Of a DNA stretch of 64,000 bases, positions 42,359-52,761 are shown in pieces. Both the position numbers and the translations under genes were made by a program. Source of the DNA: Loripinus fragilis. Its lineage: Eukaryota; Mollusca; Bivalvia; Lucinida; Lucinidae. The DNA is taken from the NCBI GenBank assembly GCA_964019695.1, contig OZ026518.1:111520145-111584144 (forward strand). The letters run 5' to 3'. The notes beneath the pieces were generated by a model. That model ran no database searches. It saw only the letters and a list, made by a program, of their open reading frames with translations, and was not told the origin of the DNA. Every line of letters begins with the position of its first letter. Position 1 is the stretch's first letter.

Positions 42359-42644
42359 TATCAGGATACAACATGAAGTATCATAAATGCATGTTTTCTT
42401 TAAAAGTATCAATCAGAACAATGCAGGCCTGCCTAGTCAAGACTTCGTATATGCCGGGACTCGCCTGGATCTCTATTGTTTGTCAAAATTGCTTTTTTGC
42501 TTTATAACAATGGGGATTACTTCCCATCCAAAAATTGAAACTACTGCTTATAACTGTGTTGATTGCTTCCCTTAGATTAACACATAAAGTTGAGTGCTGA
42601 TGAGAAGCAAATTCTACTTGTCAGTTTGTTTAATCAAAATAATT

Positions 42645-43137
42645 TATGTCACCGTTACAGGGCTAGGTATAATATACACACTTCTACTGCCTTGTGGTAG
42701 AAGCCGGCTTTTACAGCGACATGGTAGTGTGTTTGTCTGTAGATCCAGTGACAGAGGTTCAATTCCCGCTTGGGGCAGGTAAAATAATTTCGCTCTATGA
42801 CAATGAGGCCCACCGTAAATGACCCACGTAATTCCCCCGAGTCTCATTAGAAATGATTCTCTATTGCCTGGAACTTGGGGACGAAGTTCAATTTGGTGGG
42901 GGAGAATGTCACAGGGCTAGGTATAATATACACACTTCTACTGCCTTGCGGTAGAAGCCGGCTTTTACAGTGACGTGGTAGAGTTTTTGCCTGTAGATCC
43001 CGCGACCTGGTTTTGATTCCCGAGCAGGGGCAGGTAAAATATTTTCGCTCTACCACATCACTATGCCAACTCTATGCATATTATGTTCCCTGCTTAATGT
43101 TATGTTATATAACCTAAGTATGAATAAAGTTGAGTTG
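42645..43137 (+). mobile_element. Internally deleted gypsy-like element with tRNA-like LTRs
   Basis: Two direct copies of a segment starting near CAGGGCTAGGTATAATATAC (42658 and 42912). Between them is a short remnant ending GGTGGGGGAGAATG, a polypurine tract of the kind that precedes TGTCAC.. 3' LTRs in Ty3/gypsy elements. Each copy contains GTGACGTGGTAGAG and GGTTTTGATTCCC (or close variants), which resemble polymerase III A and B boxes. The right copy continues through TTATATAACC and AATAAAG. Confidence 0.55.
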
Positions 43138-43261
43138 AAAACAATATGGACTGCCCTAGGGTCACGGCATTGACTAAAAGCAGTCCATAAACATTGATAG
43201 TACACAAAGCTGAAGTTTCTTTTGGTCAACCATTGAACTTGATGCTACAACTGTGCAAGTA

Positions 43262-43497
43262 CATGGGTAAAAGTTCAAATTTCCAAAATCCTGAACTTTC
43301 AAAACTCCAGTCTTAAAACTTGCAGTATGCCCAATTAATATTCACAATTTCAAGTTTAAATGGTCAAATGTCCTTAGACAGACTGAAAATAAATCGGAAA
43401 AGCTATTATAATGCCCCTAATTCAGCATTTTGAGGCTGACTTTCTGTGGAAAGTCAGCCTCCTGAATTCTTGAATAATCCTGAAAACTTTCACCCAT
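43262..43497 (-). mobile_element. Hairpin MITE, family P6
   Basis: CATGGGTAAAAGTTCAAATT through CTGAAAACTTTCACCCATG; core GAGGCTGACTTTCTGTGGAA. Inverted relative to the copy at 8104. Confidence 0.8.
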
Positions 43498-43586
43498 GCA
43501 AGTACCAGGCTAGCAAAGGTAGCTTGATGATTTGAGCTGTCAAGTAAATATACACAATTTTGCCATATTGTGACAGGACCTGGTCC

Positions 43587-43784
43587 CAAGGTTATAAAAC
43601 TTAAGTTCATTCTAAAACTCTAAATAAAGCGCAATGATTGGCTGCATGTGTTCGCAAGCAGCCAATCATTATGCCTTATTTGGAGTTTGTTGTTGACTGG
43701 GACGTAAAGAATCAAATCAAACAAACAAAAATTATGTTGAGTTTGAGACTGTACTCAAGTTTTATAACCTCGGGGCCTGGTATT
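43587..43784. repeat. Foldback element P7 with SINE A tail inside
   Basis: The arms match 24976-25130. The right arm is interrupted at about 43690-43732 by TGTTGACTGGGACGTAAAGA..AATCAAACAAAC, the 3' end of SINE A. Confidence 0.75.
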
Positions 43785-43855
43785 AAGCTTGACATGTTAA
43801 GAGGTAAAAGCAATGGGCATGTAAGTGGAAAATTCAGAACTTAGGATATTCTATT

Positions 43856-44400
43856 AGTAAATCCACAATGTATGAGAAAAAAATGAGTAGATCTACCTTA
43901 TGGAAAATAAAGTCCTAGGAAAAGTACTTAGTCAATAATTTACTTGAGAAAATCTAGTCAATAATGTAATTGAAAAAATGAGTACTTAGGAAATTCTAGT
44001 CAATAATGTAATCCACAATGTATGAGAAAAAAATGAGTAGATCTACATATGGAAAATAATTCCTAGGAAAAGAGCACTTAGTTGAAACAAATGAGTACTT
44101 GAGAACATCTAGTCAATAATGTTATTTAAAAAAATGAGTACTTATGAAATTCTAGTCAATAGTGTAATTGGAAAGAGTACTTGTGAAATTCTAGTCGATA
44201 GTGTTATGGAAAAAAATAGCGCACAGGAAAATATAGTCAATAATGTAATTGAAAAAAATGAGTACATAGGAAAATTTGGACATGTACTTGGATAAATGAG
44301 TAATGTCAAAATCAGATTATTTAATTGGATTAGTGAGTACATATAGTAAACCCTGTGATGTAATTTGAGTACATGTAGAAAATCTGGTTATGTATTTGGA
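43856..44400. repeat. Degenerate tandem repeats
   Basis: Imperfect units containing AATGAGTACTTAGGAAATTC and TAGTCAATAATGTAATTG recur about ten times, with a longer repeat around ATGAGAAAAAAATGAGTAGA at about 43872 and 44020. Confidence 0.75.
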
Positions 44401-44433
44401 CAAACTTGCTACTGTAGAAAATCTGTATGTTGT

Positions 44434-44622
44434 TTAACCCTTTACTCCACAGGCTATTTGTGATCATGACATTATTTTCTAGATAACATTGAAGAAATTC
44501 AATAAAAATCTGAGTGAATTTTTGAATACTTTTGAAAATATTATGGACTATTTTCCATAATATTTTCAAATACATGGTATTTCAAAGGCATCAAAAAGCG
44601 CTATTATGGAGTAAAGGGTTAA
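44434..44622. repeat. Hairpin element
   Basis: TTTAACCCTTTACTCCACAG at the left and TATGGAGTAAAGGGTTAA at the right; centre GAAAATATTATGGACTATTT with its inverse. Confidence 0.8.
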
Positions 44623-44639
44623 TTGGATAAATGAGTTCA

Positions 44640-45120
44640 TGTAGAAATCTGGTTTTATAATAGCATGCCTTATCTTTTGCTCAAAAAAGAAATAAATCTT
44701 GTGGGGAGAACTCAATAGCTTCTACAGTGTAAGCCCTCTTTAATGCTATGTTTGGGGTCCATAGGAATGTGCTGTGTTGTAAGTGAATCATGTTATAAAT
44801 GGACAATTGTAAAAAGAAATCACAGGAAAATGAACCATTTTCCTATAATTTCTTTGCGAAATTCCATGGTAAAAAAAATTGGTAGCCACAACATGACAGT
44901 GTTAAATCCAATTCTCTGTTATAATGGTGTGTGTTATAGGCTTCACTGCACTTTGAATAAATGTCATAGTTGTTGTTCTATACCACAGATAATCAAGTTT
45001 TTGAGCAAAAATTTTATTATTAGAAACACTTAAGTTGGAATTTGATTCATGTTCTCTTTTTCATGTAAAATAGTTTCAATATAATAAAACCAGTTAAACT
45101 TTTTGTCTTTTTTTTGTTCT
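44640..45120. other. Intergenic, nothing recognised
   Basis: A 96-codon frame (44743-45033) shows no family features; no other structure was noted. Confidence 0.45.
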
Positions 45121-45121
45121 A

Positions 45122-45333
45122 GTTTGTCTGTGTTGATGCTTTACCTCCCAGTCAACAATTTTTCAGTCATGTCGGTTTGACTGCCTGTCTTCTTGGGTTG
45201 AACCAGTACTAAGCAGCGGATAAATGCCTTTCTCAAGAACACAATACAGTGACTTTGCCGGTTGTGTGGCTCAACATAGCAACTCTTTGATTACCAGTCT
45301 AACGCTATACCAACAGATCCACTGCGCTCCGCA
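45122..45333 (-). mobile_element. tRNA-derived SINE A
   Basis: Reverse orientation: the tail side GATGCTTTACCTCCCAGTCA comes first, and the A-box side (CCACTGCGCTCCGC) is at the right end. Confidence 0.8.
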
Positions 45334-45716
45334 TTTTTTATGTGCTTATGTAGAAAACAAATACTGGGTTTGATGAGGTGGACAAGAAGATACCGGACTT
45401 CCCTACCTGCTTTCCCCACCTAACAAACTTTTTTTCTTCTTTCTCTTATTAATCCAATATGTGCTATTTTCCTTGTTTGTAAATTATAACAAGAGGCTCA
45501 ATGAGCCTATACCGCTCACCTAGGCTGACTATCAATCTGCTTGATATCTGGTGTCCTAATCCAAACAATGTATATTTTATGGTGAGTCTTGAATATTCTA
45601 TTGAATGTTATTTAGGTAACAAATTCAACGGGCAACTATGTCCAAAAAAACCCCCCAATGACCAGAGTGCTAACAAAGTAAGGAAGAAGGCAAAGATCAG
45701 GAATCAATACATACAC

Positions 45717-46133
45717 ATTATAATGGTAACATGATCTGGCGTACTGTATCACCTCCAGTGGATGAGGGTATACCATAGGATAAACCCAGACGTGAAGTGT
45801 TGAGGGTGACCCATTGGTAAAACCTCATCCACTACTAGACGTGATAATGTTCACCAGATCAAGTTATTATTATATGTTTATTATATACCTTTTTTCTCGC
45901 ATTATTCTGATTTTATAGATTGTTTGGTCTTTAATCCAGAAATATTGTGGGAACATTTGCCATTACGCTACCTTTCTTGACGTCATGTCATCAGGTTTTC
46001 TGTCTCTAGTTCCATGCTTGAAATTTACTTTACATAATGTAGCCGCAAAAACAGGTAACCGCTTTAGCCTCGTTTTAAAGGATAGTCATATGAATTTAGA
46101 AAACCTCAGTTTGTTGGACGGACCTTTCTGTAT
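45717..46133 (+). repeat. Host repeat interrupted by the LTR element (left part)
   Basis: Corresponds to the inverse of 8428-8820, including the terminal hairpin (CATGATCTGGCGTACTGTATCAC..). It stops exactly at the LTR with GTAT; the right part resumes at 57603. Confidence 0.85.
46130..46133. repeat. Target-site duplication GTAT (left)
   Basis: GTAT directly before the TG of the 5' LTR; repeated at 57599-57602. The paralogous unoccupied site has it once (8427-8430, - strand). Confidence 0.9.
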
Positions 46134-46825
46134 TGTAAAACAATCATGTCTAAATGATTATTTTTCTATATCAATTTCTTGAGAATTCTTGTTCACTACG
46201 ATACCTTTACTGAATAGATATCTGCAATTGTAATTAACTTTAATATGCCTTTCATGTCTAGTATCGCGAGTATTAATCTCTGTCCGATGTCCATAATGAT
46301 ATGATCAGATCTTTATGCTTCTTGGACATGTGCATACTTACTTTAAGATTCTTTTGAAATATTTAGTTCAAACGCTTTAATAGTGTCTGTTAAGACCATC
46401 AAATTCACATTAGCATGTATCATTATTTATATAGATGGTGTGCCGTTACTTCGTGATGCTAACAAGTATTTTAAAGGCTGTTTGACTGGACGATTAGATT
46501 CTAATTTGATTTTGATTATATTTGTACAACTGCTGTTATGTTATTGTAAATAAAGTTCGTTGCAGATCAAAAATCATATATTACAATTGTCCAGATGGAG
46601 CCAAGAACATCAATCACCTGATAAGATCGAATTACTTTTACAGCATGTTGTCTGCTTTATCAATCAAATGATCTCCGAGTATATAAATGGCAGTTCTCAG
46701 TTGATGGGTAGATTTTGGCTTTAGAATTTGGAACGGAATATTTGGCATATTTGAACAACAAAATTAAATGTATGAAATGTACAACGTCTTCAGTATTTAT
46801 TAAAGAACCTTGTCAGAGTGTTACA
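46134..46825 (+). repeat. 5' LTR, 692 bp
   Basis: Begins TGTAAAACAATC and ends GTGTTACA, so it has the TG..CA termini. It matches the 3' LTR (56120-57598) once the MITE and its TA duplication are removed: both are exactly 692 bp. No mismatch was seen by eye. Confidence 0.93.
46680..46687 (+). promoter_or_regulatory. LTR TATA box
   Basis: TATATAAA in the context CCGAGTATATAAATGG. It puts the transcription start near 46710, leaving a short R-U5 of about 115 nt. A candidate poly(A) signal ATTAAA follows at 46763-46768; an AATAAA at 46549-46554 lies upstream in U3. Confidence 0.6.
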
Positions 46826-46834
46826 ACTCTCTTT

Positions 46835-46852
46835 TGGTGCCGTGACCAGGAT
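46835..46852 (+). other. Primer-binding site, tRNA-His type
   Basis: TGGTGCCGTGACCAGGAT, 9 nt after the LTR. Its complement ends CACGGCACCA, matching the 3' end of metazoan tRNA-His as I recall it (acceptor stem GCCGTGA). A direct check needs this species' tRNA-His. Confidence 0.7.
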
Positions 46853-47042
46853 TATTACACAAATTCGAACGGGTTGAAAAGAACACAAAAACGGAACTAA
46901 CAAAAGTTAAATTTCAAGTGGATTTAATTAAAGATTAGACTTTGTTACTTGGATAATCAAAGAGGACTTGACTAAGTAGGAGCTGAATCGACTGATTGAA
47001 ACAGGTGAGAGTTTAGATTTGGTATTATCTCGATCTGTAAGA

Positions 47043-47990
47043 ATGGCTGAACAACAACCTCAACCAATGCAGCAAGAGGCTGAACTTATACATTTGTTCC
47101 GAAACGTTGCACAAGAAATTTCCGGGGTGCATACAACTATCGGGGCACAGGGGGTGGCAAAAATTATCACATCATACCAGGGCGATCCCAAGCAATGTAA
47201 GGAATGGCTAAAAAGTATAGAAAAATATGCAATTCTCACACAGTTAGGAGAAGATCAAAGGAAATTAGTTGCATATCAGGCTAGTAAGGGGGCAGTGAGT
47301 GATTTCATAAAACGGTATCTGCAAGATCATCCTAGACGTACATGGCAACAGCTACAGGAAGAAATAATTCTTCGATTTTCTGAAGTTACTGATCCGCAAC
47401 ATGCATTAATGCTGCTCAGGAAGGTGCGTCAAAAGGAAGGGGAATCAGTCCAAGTTTATGCTGAAAGAATAATGTCTTTAGCTGAGGATGCTTTTGGGGG
47501 GCAAGGTATGCAAAATCAAGCAATTCAGGATCAGCTGATTGGATTTTTCACTGATGGGCTGTCCCAAGACTTTATGAAAATGAAAGTAATGCGCGATAAC
47601 CCACGCAATTTCCAAGCTGCAGTTGACGTATCCCTAACTGAACAAAACCTACGAAAACGTTTCAATCTAAGGTCTGGTAAAAGTGAAGGTACATGGGGGA
47701 ATTCTTCTGGCCACCAACCAATGGAAGTAGATCACATACGCCCAGCACAACGTTGCTTCAAATGCAATAAAAAAGGCCACATAGCACGGGACTGCAGAGC
47801 TAAACCCAAGGTTAATGTAGTGCAAGGAAATCAACATGCAAGGGCTTCCAATATAATATGTTGGGGGTGCAATAAACGTGGGCATATTCTGCGAGACTGC
47901 AGACAAGAACAAGGCAATGGTTATGGGAACCAGGGACCAAATAGGTGGTACCACGGGTCTTCGGGAAACGCAACCGCTCCTTCCATGTAG
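47043..47990 (+). CDS. gag: Gag polyprotein, 315 aa
   Basis: The ATG at 47043 (MAEQQPQPM) is chosen. Residues 40-190 resemble the retrotransposon Gag capsid domain (YQGDPKQCKEWLKSIEKYAI, RQKEGESVQVYAERIMSLA). Two zinc knuckles of the form C-x2-C-x4-H-x4-C follow: CFKCNKKGHIARDC and CWGCNKRGHILRDC. This gene supplies the particle shell and binds RNA. It ends at a TAG (47988-47990) that falls in the loop of the frameshift stem; pol overlaps in the -1 frame. Confidence 0.93.
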   Translation: MAEQQPQPMQQEAELIHLFRNVAQEISGVHTTIGAQGVAKIITSYQGDPKQCKEWLKSIEKYAILTQLGEDQRKLVAYQASKGAVSDFIKRYLQDHPRRTWQQLQEEIILRFSEVTDPQHALMLLRKVRQKEGESVQVYAERIMSLAEDAFGGQGMQNQAIQDQLIGFFTDGLSQDFMKMKVMRDNPRNFQAAVDVSLTEQNLRKRFNLRSGKSEGTWGNSSGHQPMEVDHIRPAQRCFKCNKKGHIARDCRAKPKVNVVQGNQHARASNIICWGCNKRGHILRDCRQEQGNGYGNQGPNRWYHGSSGNATAPSM

Positions 47991-48006
47991 AGGCCGATGG
48001 GAGGGG
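47963..48006 (+). promoter_or_regulatory. Programmed -1 frameshift signal between gag and pol
   Basis: Slippery heptamer G GGA AAC (47963-47969), set in the gag frame exactly as the X XXY YYZ rule requires. After a 7-nt spacer comes a stem pairing CTCCTTCCAT (47977-47986) with ATGGGAGGGG (47997-48006): 10 pairs, two of them G-U, with a 10-nt loop that contains the gag stop codon. Slippage leads straight into the pol frame (GKRNRSFHVEA). Confidence 0.85.
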
Positions 48007-50842
48007 TAAAAACGTATCAACATACAAAATTTGTCTGGCCGGTAATCCTAATTCTTGCTTAATTAAGGTTGAAAAACAAAAATTTAGGGCCTTAGTAGAT
48101 TCTGGAGCCGATATATCATTGATTAGGCGGGACGTTTATGACTCTTTGAGAAGGAAACCAAAACTGATAAGACAACACACTAATGTTCAATCAGTAAATG
48201 GGGATCCACTGAAAATTGATGGCTACATCTATTTAAAATTTGTTATTGGTGGAACAACTATGACTCAACGATTTTATGTGTCAAGAAATATGAACAGAAA
48301 GGTAATACTGGGAAATGACTGGCTAACTGAAAATGGGGTGCGAACATATCATGACCTTGGGTGCTTAAGGGTCAATGGTACATATGTTCCACTACAAATG
48401 GACATACATGTTACTTCTACACTAAGAGCTAAAAACAAATTTCTTATGAAACCCCAAACAACAATTATATGCCAGTGCAAGGCGAGATCGACCCCTGACT
48501 TACCTGAAAAACAGTTGTATCAGATTGCTCCCACTGAGATTGGTTTTTTGAGCAACGAACCAGGTGTAATGGTATCAAATTCAATAGCAAAATTAGGCAA
48601 GAATAGGAATATATCTGTCATGATCGTAAACAACACAAACAAAACATATAAAATTAGAAAAGGGTGTGTCTTAGCAAAACTAGAAAAAATCGAAGATGAA
48701 CCTGTTATGTCTCTAAATGAAGTTGTTAAGCAGGACAGAAAAGTACAGCCTTTAAGCTTTGAAGAAATTAATGTACCTGAGCAATATGCAGATAAAATAA
48801 AAGAGGTCTTAACAAGAAACTCCGATATATTTGCCGAAAAGGATTCAGAATTAGGTCATACAAATGCCACCAAAATGAAAATAGATACTTCAGACCACCC
48901 TCCAATAAAACTAAGACCATATAGGGCACCCTTGAATAACAGAAGGGTAATTGACGAGGCTATAGATGAAATGCTTTCAGCTAAAGTTATTGAAAGGTCA
49001 AGTTCTCCATGGAGTTTCCCTGTGGTAATTGTTGACAAGAAAGATGGCTCAAAAAGATTTTGTGTTGATTTTCGCAAGTTGAATGCAATCACAAAACCCA
49101 TTTCTTATCCATTGCCTCTGATTGATGATATTCTGGCACAGTTAGGTCAAGCCAAATATTTCACTTCCTTAGATCTTAAAAGTGGATACTGGCAAGTCCT
49201 TATGGACGAAAATGATAAGGAAAAGACAGCATTTGCATGCCACCGGGCTCTGTTTCAATTTAATGTCATGCCATTTGGCCTAACTGCTGCTCCAGCAATA
49301 TTCCAAGAGCTGATGTCAAAGGTGCTGGAAGGTCTGGACCACTTTGCAACGGCATATTTGGATGACATTCTTATCTATTCCTCGACATTAGAGGAACATC
49401 TTAGACACATCCAAGAGGTATTTGATCGTCTCAGACAACATTGTCTTAAGTTGAAGCTTAAGAAGTGTTGTTTCATGAGAGCTGAAACGAGCTATTTGGG
49501 TTTTGTTATTAGTGAAAATGGCATAAAGCCAGATTCAAAAAAAGTTGAGGTTATACAAGCCTTACCTCCTCCAACGTGTGTGCGAGAGGTTCGCAGTTTC
49601 ATCGGTATGTGTAGCTACTACCGGCGCTTCATTCCAGAGTTTTCATCTATTGCTGAGCCCATCATTGCACTTACAAGAAAGTATGCAAAGTTTCATTGGG
49701 ATGCTCGATGTCAAAAAGCATTTGATTTCTTGAAGGGTCAGTTGTCATCTATTCCTATGTTAGCATATCCAGATACAACAAAACCATATGTGCTATATAC
49801 AGATGCTAGTGACCTTTGCATTGGTGCCTGCCTCACACAGCCATGTGATGAGAATATAGAAGAAATCAGGGGTCTGAAAAATGAAAAACCAATCTTTTAC
49901 TTATCTCACAGACTGAGTAAATCACAGGTCAAATGGTCAACTATTGAAAAGGAGGCATATGCAATCCATTTTGCATTACAGAAGTTAGATCATTACTTGC
50001 ATAATTCTGAATTTATCATACGCACAGACCACAAACCCCTGAAGTATATGCTTGAATCCCCAATGCAGAATAAGAAAATACAACTTTGGGCCTTGGGAAT
50101 TTCAGGATACAACTGTAGAGTAGAATACATTGAAGGCTCTTCAAATTCGTGTGCTGATATGTTGTCAAGGGTACCTGAAAATGGTACAACAATTAAAGAT
50201 GAAGGCTTAGATGAGCCTGATGTAAGTGACAATGCTTACGAAATCAATGCATTGAATTCAAACTGCTTTAGACCAAGGGATTTTGCAGTAAGTAAGGCAC
50301 CATTGCCTAAAGAGATTGGAAAGGCAGAACTTGACCCTGATATAGATATAGTTCAGGAGCAGGCTAAGGATGAAGCAATAGTAGCAATTATGAAGACCCT
50401 TAAAAAGGATGAAGTTCCATCCTCAATTGAGAAAAGGCACATTGTGATAGATGGTGTACTGTATTACATATCAAATGTTGATGATGACCCGGCATTGCGA
50501 ATGTACATACCAGAAAATCTAAAAGGTAATGTGGTTACTCAATATCATGACCACAATGGCCATATGGGTATCGATAAAACTTTCGAAACCATAAAGCAGA
50601 AATACTATTGGCCAAATATGTACAAGGAATTGTATGCATATGTAGAAAAATGCATTACCTGTCAGGCACGCAACATGCGGAAAATAAAAGCACCTGTGCA
50701 AGAAACAGGCATACCACCTTATCCGTTTGCAAAAATAGGGCTAGATTTGTCCGGGCCATACCCTACATCTCTGTCTGGAAACAAGTATATAATAGCCTTT
50801 ATTGATCTCTACAGTGGCTATCCAGAAGCTTTTCCCTGTTAA
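47965..50842 (+). CDS. pol: Pol, first part: protease, RT, RNase H, integrase N-terminus
   Basis: Made by frameshift from gag. Protease: FRALVDSGADISLI, with the active-site DSGA. RT: YWQVLMDENDKEKTAFAC, FGLTAAPAIFQ, and catalytic YLDDILIYS (about 49360). RNase H: YTDASDLCIGACL, then HFALQKLDHYLH and RTDHKPL. Integrase: zinc domain H-x-H-..-C-x2-C (HNGHMGIDKT..CITCQ), and the first catalytic Asp in GLDLSGPYP. The frame ends at TAA 50840-50842 because of a one-base change around 50837 in the integrase core; the rest continues in another frame. The lesion could be real or a sequencing error. Confidence 0.92.
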
Positions 50843-51695
50843 AAGTGCTGACAATGTTGTGCACCTCCTAATAGAGGAGATATTTCCAAGACATGGGGCT
50901 GTGCTAGAAATCGTGACAGACAATGGGGGCGAGAATGTGAATCGCAAAATGCAGGAGACCCTTCAGGCATTGAACATAAACCATGTGACAACCTCATTTT
51001 ATCATCCCCAAGGGAATGCTAAGGTAGAAAGATTCCACCGGACTCTGCATGATGTGTTGTCAAAGAAACTAAAAGACAATGTCCAAACCTGGGACCTACA
51101 TCTTAATCAGACACTTGCAGCAATCAGATTCAATGTTAGTGAATCGACAAAATTTTCACCATTCTTTCTGTTATATGCCAGAGATGTTGTTTTGCCTCTA
51201 GATAACATACTCAAACCAAGGAGAAAATACATGGGGGAAGACATGCACCAGATTGCTTTGGAACAGCAGCATAAAGCATTTACTTTAGTGCACAAACATC
51301 TCAGAAGATCCAAAAAGAGACAAGCAAAATATGCAAACAAGCATGCTCAAAACATTGAATATAATGTTGGAGATCCGGTCTTCTACAAAAATTTTGTTGT
51401 AGGAAAACTTGAAGGAAAACGTTGGTATCCTTACTACCGTATCATTAAGAAAACATCACCTGTAAATTTTGTCATTAGAAATCAATTAGATGGGACCACA
51501 GTGGATGTGCATGCCGAGAATATACGGCTGGCACACATTGATGAATGGCCATTGCCTGAGGCTGATACCGAACGACCTGTTCGAAGGACTGCATTTGTTG
51601 TTCCACCAACTGATAGTTCATCAGATTCCAATGATGAATCTTCTGGGGAAGAATCGCCCACTGATAAGATAGCCAAGCGCAATCGTGGAGAATGA
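50838..51695 (+). CDS. pol: Pol, second part: integrase core and C-terminus
   Basis: Continues the integrase one frame over: VTDNGGENV gives the second Asp and KVERFHRTLHD the Glu, with 35 residues between them (D,D-35-E). A GPY/F-like module follows (RWYPYYRIIKKTSPVNFVI). No chromodomain. An acidic Ser-rich tail begins (SSDSNDESSGEESPTDK). It stops at TGA 51693-51695, but the same frame carries on to 52028. It has no start codon of its own, so it depends on the first part. Confidence 0.9.
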   Translation, partial: VKSADNVVHLLIEEIFPRHGAVLEIVTDNGGENVNRKMQETLQALNINHVTTSFYHPQGNAKVERFHRTLHDVLSKKLKDNVQTWDLHLNQTLAAIRFNVSESTKFSPFFLLYARDVVLPLDNILKPRRKYMGEDMHQIALEQQHKAFTLVHKHLRRSKKRQAKYANKHAQNIEYNVGDPVFYKNFVVGKLEGKRWYPYYRIIKKTSPVNFVIRNQLDGTTVDVHAENIRLAHIDEWPLPEADTERPVRRTAFVVPPTDSSSDSNDESSGEESPTDKIAKRNRGE

Positions 51696-52028
51696 ACTGA
51701 GTCTGAAGATGAGGATGACATTCCTCTCATGGAACTTTCAAAGCGCATTAAAAAACAGAAAATAAGAGAAAATATTGGTGGCAAAAGATCACTTCCTGCA
51801 TCAATATCATCGCAAGAGGAAAGTGATATCTCAGACTCTAGGATCAGTGACAAAGAGGAGGACTCAATTTCCAATCAAGAGGATCAGGAAAATCCTGAGG
51901 AAATGTTGATTGATGAAGTCCACGCTTCTCCTCTTGAAAATTTTATTTCACAAGCAGGAAGTCTCAAGCATAAAGATACATCAAGGAAAGTCATAAACCT
52001 ACTGACTGCTGTTGTTGATATGTTATAA
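51696..52028 (+). CDS. pol: Pol acidic tail beyond an in-frame TGA
   Basis: In the same frame as the integrase C-terminus, separated from it by the single TGA at 51693-51695. It continues the acidic, low-complexity composition (TESEDEDDIPLMELSKRIKK) to TAA 52026-52028. Either pol was longer and gained a stop, or the stop is natural and this is relic or read-through sequence. Confidence 0.6.
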   Translation, partial: TESEDEDDIPLMELSKRIKKQKIRENIGGKRSLPASISSQEESDISDSRISDKEEDSISNQEDQENPEEMLIDEVHASPLENFISQAGSLKHKDTSRKVINLLTAVVDML

Positions 52029-52757
52029 AGGCTTCAGAATTTTGGGCGTCATGCATTACATCAAATTGACAAGGCTAATAATATAGCTAATACCTTTCAA
52101 TGTTGAAAGAGAATGTAGAATGTAAGATTACTTGATGGCTAAGCAAACGGTTTAACTTTTCAATGGTTCCTAAATGATTTCCCCCCATAAACATTGATTT
52201 ATTTAACAATGTTCTATACAACTTTTCCTAATTTCTATATATTTCATTGTAGTAACGATTGTTTAACCCAAAATCTAGACTATATGACAATAAAAAATGA
52301 AAACTAACTCCACTATCATCAAGTACTAAATCCAGGAAAGGTAAACTGTGCACAAAAGCACAATTGACCAACTTTTATTTCTTTCTAAAAATAATGGGCA
52401 TTTGCAAATGTAAATAGTCAAAGATCCTTTCGGTATTTTTTTTTCTAAAAATCATGGGCATTTGCAAATGTAAATAGTCAGTGATCCTTTCAGTACTTAG
52501 TGTCTCCGTAAGTCAAAAGCCTACAATACAAGGTGTCTATTCAAATATTAAGAACAATAACGTATGCAGAAAAAGAGTATGAAGCCTCAAATACCTTATG
52601 CGGATAATACATAAATGTGTCTTATACAGCAATGCGTATTATACGTGGTAGCGTGTTATACCGGGTGAAATGTAAACAAAAATAACTAGATAAATAAATA
52701 AATAGTAATGACAATAATAAATTTGGATCGTAAATTATCATAAATTATCTATTTTTC
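52029..52757 (+). other. Gap between pol and env
   Basis: AT-rich, no gene. It contains two head-to-tail copies of a 60-bp unit (52381-52440, 52441-52500; GGGCATTTGCAAATGTAAAT) and ends with a splice-acceptor-like sequence. Confidence 0.7.
52381..52500 (+). repeat. 60-bp tandem duplication inside the element
   Basis: TTTCTAAAAATNATGGGCAT.. occurs twice with a period of exactly 60 and a few differences. ATTTGCAAAT is an octamer-like palindrome. Confidence 0.9.
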
Positions 52758-52759
52758 AG
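52748..52759 (+). promoter_or_regulatory. Candidate splice acceptor for env mRNA
   Basis: TCTATTTTTCAG lies 2 nt before the ATG at 52762. Errantivirus and retrovirus env genes are expressed from spliced RNA. The donor was not identified. Confidence 0.5.
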
Positions 52760-52761
52760 AT

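Noticed and set aside
45490..45530. Helitron-like end (AAGAGGCTCAATGAGCCT)
   Set aside because: The hairpin is short and followed, on the - strand, by CTTG rather than CTRR, and no second end was found.
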